Positions 59,731-64,000 of a stretch of 64,000 nt of DNA are shown piece by piece. The stretch spans positions 1 to 64,000 of the forward strand of contig NZ_CP034183.1 of NCBI RefSeq assembly GCF_003860465.1, in the 5' to 3' direction. A program made the translations under genes and the position numbers. The notes under the pieces are model-generated. The model saw nothing but the letters and a program-made list of their open reading frames with translations, made no database searches and was not told where the DNA came from. The DNA comes from Deinococcus psychrotolerans. Lineage in GTDB: Bacteria > Deinococcota > Deinococci > Deinococcales > Deinococcaceae. How positions within the stretch are numbered: position 1 is the stretch's first letter; each line of letters begins with the position of its first letter.

Positions 59731-60086
59731 GTGTTGGATGAGGCCAAGGAAGGTTCAGATAGTGGACGAAGATTTGCCCCAGACACCACGTATTGGAAGG
59801 ATTTCAAAGAGATTCAAGGAACCAAGTCAAAACCCATCTCACCTTGATTTAAGGTGAGATGGGTTTTGACTTAGCGTCTTCTGAAGATTCAACAAGTGTC
59901 AGATGAGCGGCGTCTCAGCAACGCATCAGTAGGAATCGCCACACTGTCTGAGTACGACTTCGAGCAGGGATATCAATCACCCAGACGATCTGAGTGCCAA
60001 AGAAAGAAGACAGCTTGTCGCCTTCTCTCTAGCATTTGCCGTTTGTTTTGATCCTGTTCTTACCTTTTGCTTCAAGGAGATGACTT
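59731..60086. other. 356-bp gap, more AT-rich, with a long hairpin and gene leader
   Basis: The region holds a perfect 22-bp inverted repeat (59824-59872, separate entry) and ends with AAGGAG about 8 nt before the PRC-barrel gene. A 38-codon frame from 59731 ends inside the hairpin but has no recognisable family. No promoter of good quality was identified. Confidence 0.6.
59824..59872. repeat. Perfect 22-bp inverted repeat with 5-nt loop
   Basis: The left arm AAGTCAAAACCCATCTCACC plus TT and the right arm AAGGTGAGATGGGTTTTGAC plus TT are exact complements around GATTT. The flanking sequence has no T-run. As RNA it would be a very stable stem; it could end the DUF4388 transcript, protect an RNA end, or be a protein site in DNA. 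Confidence 0.8.
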
Positions 60087-60953
60087 ATGACTCAGAACAA
60101 TATGAATTTGATCCGTTTATCTGACCTTTCGCGCGACCAGAGCTACAACTTGCAAGGCGCAGACCTTTACGATCCGACCGGCTACACCGCCTACGGCGTG
60201 GGCGGCGACAAGGTTGGTACCATCCGCGACGCTTTGGTGCAGGCCGACACGGGCCGTATCCAGTACTTCATCGTGGACGCGGGCGGTTGGTTCAGCTCCA
60301 AAGAAGTGCTGGTGCCAGTCGGCCACAGCCGCTTGGAAAATGACGGCGTATACTTCGACGACCTGACCAAAGCTCAAGTGGGCGATTTGCGCGAGTACAA
60401 CGTCAACGACAGCTACACCAACGACCACCAAGAGTCTGACGAGCGCGTTCTGCGCGGCGTCGAGCAGGGCAGCGCCGCCGCCACCGACACGGCAGCCCGC
60501 ACCGCTTACCAGGACAAAGCCTACCGCACCCCCGACAAGCTGCAACTGATGGAAGAGCGCTTGGTGGTCAACAAAGACCGCTTCAAGGCGGGCAGCGTAG
60601 AAATCGGCAAGCACGTCGAAACCCGTCAGGAAAATGTCAACGTAGCCTTGCAGCGCGAGGAAGTCGTCATCGAGCGCCGCACCGTGACCGACTCGACTCC
60701 GGTTGAGGGCGCAGTGCTGGGCGCAGGCAGCCAGACCGTCAACATTGACCTCGAAGCCGAGCGGGCCAACGTGACCAAGCAGGCCTACGTCACCGAGGAA
60801 ATCGGCATCGGCAAACGTACCGTGACCGACACCCAGACCGTCAGCGAGACGGTAGGCCGCGAAGTGCTGGACGTCAATAAGACCGGCGACGTGCGCTTAG
60901 AGAACGGCGACCAGACCATGACCGATATCAAGTCCGACAACAAAAAGATCTAA
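60087..60953 (+). CDS. PRC-barrel plus DUF2382 (YsnF/AvaK-type) stress protein
   Basis: The 288-residue protein has an N-terminal PRC-barrel domain (about residues 20-105: [44 protein letters not shown]) and a C-terminal DUF2382 domain ([48 protein letters not shown]) whose R-E-V repeats continue to the end. YsnF-type proteins are general-stress proteins of unknown mechanism. AAGGAG precedes the ATG. A second DUF2382 gene follows after a terminator. Confidence 0.9.
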   Translation: MTQNNMNLIRLSDLSRDQSYNLQGADLYDPTGYTAYGVGGDKVGTIRDALVQADTGRIQYFIVDAGGWFSSKEVLVPVGHSRLENDGVYFDDLTKAQVGDLREYNVNDSYTNDHQESDERVLRGVEQGSAAATDTAARTAYQDKAYRTPDKLQLMEERLVVNKDRFKAGSVEIGKHVETRQENVNVALQREEVVIERRTVTDSTPVEGAVLGAGSQTVNIDLEAERANVTKQAYVTEEIGIGKRTVTDTQTVSETVGREVLDVNKTGDVRLENGDQTMTDIKSDNKKI

Positions 60954-60970
60954 GAACAAATGTCAAACGC

Positions 60971-61004
60971 CAGGGCGGGGGAGCAGTTTCCCTGCCCTGT
61001 TTTG
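60971..61004 (+). terminator. Terminator between the DUF2382 genes
   Basis: CAGGGCGGGG and CCCTGCCCTG pair (one G-T) and are followed by TTTTGATGTTTT. Confidence 0.65.
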
Positions 61005-61047
61005 ATGTTTTGGGGCGTGAGACGGCCCGCCCAGACGAGGAGCAGAA

Positions 61048-61599
61048 ATGAGTAGACCAGAGGATGGAGTGGATCTCAAAAAGTCGCCGCAAGCGGAACA
61101 AGGGCGCGGATTAGACGAAGCCCAGCAAGTGACGATCCGCGAAGTGCGTGCTCCCAAAGAAATGGCCAACCTGACGCTGTACGAAGAACGCGCCCAAGTG
61201 GCTGTCGAGCGCGTATCAGGGCGGCAAATCACCTTCCAGAAACGGATCATCGAAGAAGAAGTGCAGATTCCGGTGACGCTGCGGCGCGAGGTGCTGGAAC
61301 TCACCACCGCGCTGGAAGGCGGCACGGTCAAGCTCAACGGCGAGTTGCTCGAACCCGGCAAAACCTACCAGATCATCCTCACGGAAGAGCGTCCTGTCGT
61401 GGCCCGCGAAGTCTACGCAGTCGAGCAAGTCGAGATTCGCAAAGAGTGGATCAGTGAAGTGCATCAGCAGACCCTGACCTTGGGCCGGGAAGTGCTGGAC
61501 ATCGGCGGCGCAGCCGATTTGATCCGTGAGCAGCAAGTTGGTGAGCGCCTGCCGGAGACGGCCCCGCCGTTCGAGTTGCCCGACGACCTCAAAAGCTAA
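61048..61599 (+). CDS. DUF2382 (YsnF/AvaK-type) protein without PRC barrel
   Basis: The 183-residue protein shows the DUF2382 repeat: LTLYEERAQVAVERVSGRQITFQKRIIEEEVQIPVTLRREVLELTT, then VVAREVYAVEQVEIRKEWISEVHQQTLTLGREVLDI. It lacks the PRC barrel of the upstream gene and has a 25-residue polar N-terminus. GAGGAG lies 5 nt before the ATG. The pair probably serves the same stress response, though a terminator separates them. Confidence 0.82.
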   Translation: MSRPEDGVDLKKSPQAEQGRGLDEAQQVTIREVRAPKEMANLTLYEERAQVAVERVSGRQITFQKRIIEEEVQIPVTLRREVLELTTALEGGTVKLNGELLEPGKTYQIILTEERPVVAREVYAVEQVEIRKEWISEVHQQTLTLGREVLDIGGAADLIREQQVGERLPETAPPFELPDDLKS

Positions 61600-61615
61600 G
61601 TTGATCCCCGCTCAG

Positions 61616-61644
61616 TTGACCCTCTGCCGCCGAGCGTGTAGCAT
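61616..61644 (+). promoter_or_regulatory. leuA promoter
   Basis: TTGACC (61616-61621) and TAGCAT (61639-61644) are separated by exactly 17 bp, the best -35/-10 pair in the window. The -10 ends 7 nt before the leader-peptide ATG at 61652, so the leader peptide would start at or within 1-2 nt of the RNA 5' end. Confidence 0.75.
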
Positions 61645-61651
61645 GGCGGCA

Positions 61652-61729
61652 ATGCAAGCAGTTCAGTGGGGCCAATTATTATCCAGCCGACTTCTTCTTG
61701 GCGTGCTTCCGGTTGGAACGCGGCGCTAA
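61652..61729 (+). CDS. Leucine-rich leader peptide of leuA (attenuator)
   Basis: A 25-codon frame encodes MQAVQWGQLLSSRLLLGVLP followed by VGTRR. Six of 25 codons are Leu (TTA TTA, CTT CTT CTT, CTT) and three are Val, with the Leu codons clustered at positions 9-19, as in leu-operon leader peptides. It starts 7 nt after the promoter -10, so it would be translated from a leaderless 5' end, and it ends 17 nt before the terminator hairpin. By analogy with leu attenuation, ribosome stalling at Leu codons would prevent the terminator. The use of the rarer TTA codons fits a sensing role. Confidence 0.7.
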   Translation: MQAVQWGQLLSSRLLLGVLPVGTRR

Positions 61730-61746
61730 GCTTTTGCGGCCCCCTT

Positions 61747-61780
61747 CCCCGGAGTGAATCTCACTTTCGGGGCTTTTTTT
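61747..61780 (+). terminator. Attenuator terminator in the leuA leader
   Basis: CCCCGGAGTGA and TCACTTTCGGGG form a stem (one G-U pair and a bulged T) with a 3-nt loop, followed by C and seven T. It lies 65 nt before the leuA ATG, downstream of the leader peptide. Confidence 0.8.
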
Positions 61781-61844
61781 GGTTGCGTTGCCGTCTTTTC
61801 CGTTTCTCCCTGCTTTCTTTGCTGCCCCATGAGGAGCCACTGCC

Positions 61845-63431
<1,587 letters not shown>

Positions 63432-63449
63432 GAGTTTGAATTTACAAGG

Positions 63450-63479
63450 GGGCCGCGAGTGGGTGCGGCTCTTTTTTTG
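63450..63479 (+). terminator. Terminator of leuA
   Basis: GGGCCGC and GCGGCTC form a 7-bp stem (one G-U pair) followed by seven T. Confidence 0.8.
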
Positions 63480-63521
63480 GTGGTGCTGAATCAGCGAGAG
63501 GGCAAGGTATCCTAGCTGAGC

Positions 63522-63908
63522 ATGGGGAAATTCATAACGTGGCCACAACTGCTGGTGTTCGATCTCTGCCTTGTTGTTTTTTGCGTATTTGCCGCAACAC
63601 AATCCAACTGGGGGCGTGTCGATGAATTGCCAGCTTGGTTCTGGGTCAATGTGACTCTTTTGATCGCCTATTCCGGATTTGCGATGGTCGAGAAGTCAAA
63701 TAGAGAGAAGGAAAAGAATACACTCAGCGTTCTAATTGGGGGTGTAAAACACGGCGTACTTTACTCCCTGCTTTTTATATCTTTTGACGCTCTTAACGAA
63801 GAAATCGAGCTGATTCGCAGCTTTTTCTTTTATTTCGTTTCAGGGATGCTGCTGAGCCTCATAGTATCTTTTGTTCGAGGGGAATTCTCCCGCAAGGAGC
63901 ATTTATGA
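63522..63908 (+). CDS. AT-rich integral membrane protein of unknown function
   Basis: The 128-residue protein has four hydrophobic segments (LLVFDLCLVVFCVFAA, FWVNVTLLIAYSGFAMV, VLYSLLFISFDAL, FFFYFVSGMLLSLIVSFV). Its base composition and codon choice (many TTT, TTA, ATA, AGA) are clearly more AT-rich than its neighbours, suggesting recent transfer or relaxed selection. TATCCT (63508-63513) lies 8 nt before the ATG. It overlaps the next gene by ATGA. Confidence 0.65.
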   Translation: MGKFITWPQLLVFDLCLVVFCVFAATQSNWGRVDELPAWFWVNVTLLIAYSGFAMVEKSNREKEKNTLSVLIGGVKHGVLYSLLFISFDALNEEIELIRSFFFYFVSGMLLSLIVSFVRGEFSRKEHL

Positions 63909-64000
63909 TTCAAGAACTCGCCCTCCTCCACATCCGTCCCAACCAGACTGCCGAGTTTGAGGCGGCGTTTGCCGAGGCCCAAGCCATCATCAGTTCGATG
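63905..64000 (+). CDS. Start of a probable antibiotic biosynthesis monooxygenase-domain (ABM) protein
   Basis: The window cuts this gene after 32 codons (MIQELALLHIRPNQTAEFEA and on to AFAEAQAIISSM). Length of the first strand, the N-terminal helix rich in Glu and Ala and the AFAEAQ segment match ABM-fold proteins such as YgiN. It overlaps the preceding membrane-protein gene by ATGA and returns to GC-rich codon use. AAGGAG-like CAAGGAG lies just upstream. Confidence 0.6.
   Translation, partial: MIQELALLHIRPNQTAEFEAAFAEAQAIISSM

Noticed and set aside
59731..59847. A 38-codon frame after the DUF4388 gene (ending KSKPISP)
   Set aside because: It ends inside the 49-nt hairpin, has no start signal and no recognisable family; considered a chance frame.

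Overview
The window looks like chromosomal DNA of a Deinococcus species. It is GC-rich and carries a bacillithiol enzyme (BshC), a LysW-dependent lysine-pathway kinase (LysZ), two YsnF-type DUF2382 proteins and a standalone TerB. More than twenty genes have a TANNNT -10 hexamer only 6-8 nt before the start codon, the signature of the leaderless mRNAs known to be abundant in Deinococcus. The content is mostly housekeeping. There is no prophage, CRISPR array, rRNA or tRNA, and no transposase gene, but there are small non-coding mobile-type repeats.

Layout. 1-3.9 kb: a frameshifted response regulator, coaX, terB, an aldo/keto reductase and a YceI protein. 4-9.6 kb: a leftward block of murF, a lipoprotein gene and mraY, with bshC and a Crp/Fnr regulator. 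9.7-12.8 kb: a WecG/TagA glycosyltransferase, glgC and aat. 12.9-22.7 kb: thioesterase, SGNH hydrolase, Bax-inhibitor-like protein, Hsp20, prmA-rsmE, proC, a GT2 glycosyltransferase, a long Ala/Lys-rich helical protein and hisD. 23-31.1 kb: a TetR-controlled RND efflux operon with two TolC-like genes, an adaptor and an RND pump. 31.1-37.1 kb: secreted and hypothetical proteins, an M20 peptidase, zapE, manA and a HAD hydrolase. 37.3-44.3 kb: a leftward purine block (purC, purS, cupin, purQ, membrane protein, DinB, a small ribbon-helix-helix-like ORF, purL, purF). 44.6-50.9 kb: trhO, a phosphoesterase, small membrane proteins, a nucleotidyltransferase and pnp. 51-58.6 kb: a LEA/CsbD-like protein, icd, a GNAT gene broken by an in-frame TGA, an AlaX editing protein, an intact response regulator, an AI-2E-type permease, lysZ and a YbjQ protein. 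58.6-64 kb: a DUF4388 protein, two DUF2382 proteins, leuA behind an apparent leucine attenuator, an AT-rich membrane-protein gene and the start of a probable ABM monooxygenase.

The most interesting signals are non-coding. Three miniature inverted-repeat elements of two families each abut a gene so that a flanking TA plus the element's first base forms the TAA stop codon (aldo/keto reductase, glgC, purF). A 25-codon leucine-rich leader peptide, itself apparently leaderless, precedes a terminator upstream of leuA. A 15-codon ORF is coupled by ATGA overlap to the permease gene. A 49-nt perfect hairpin lies before the PRC-barrel gene. A 49-residue ribbon-helix-helix-like ORF sits between dinB and purL.

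All calls come from reading the sequence and recalling families; no searches were run.
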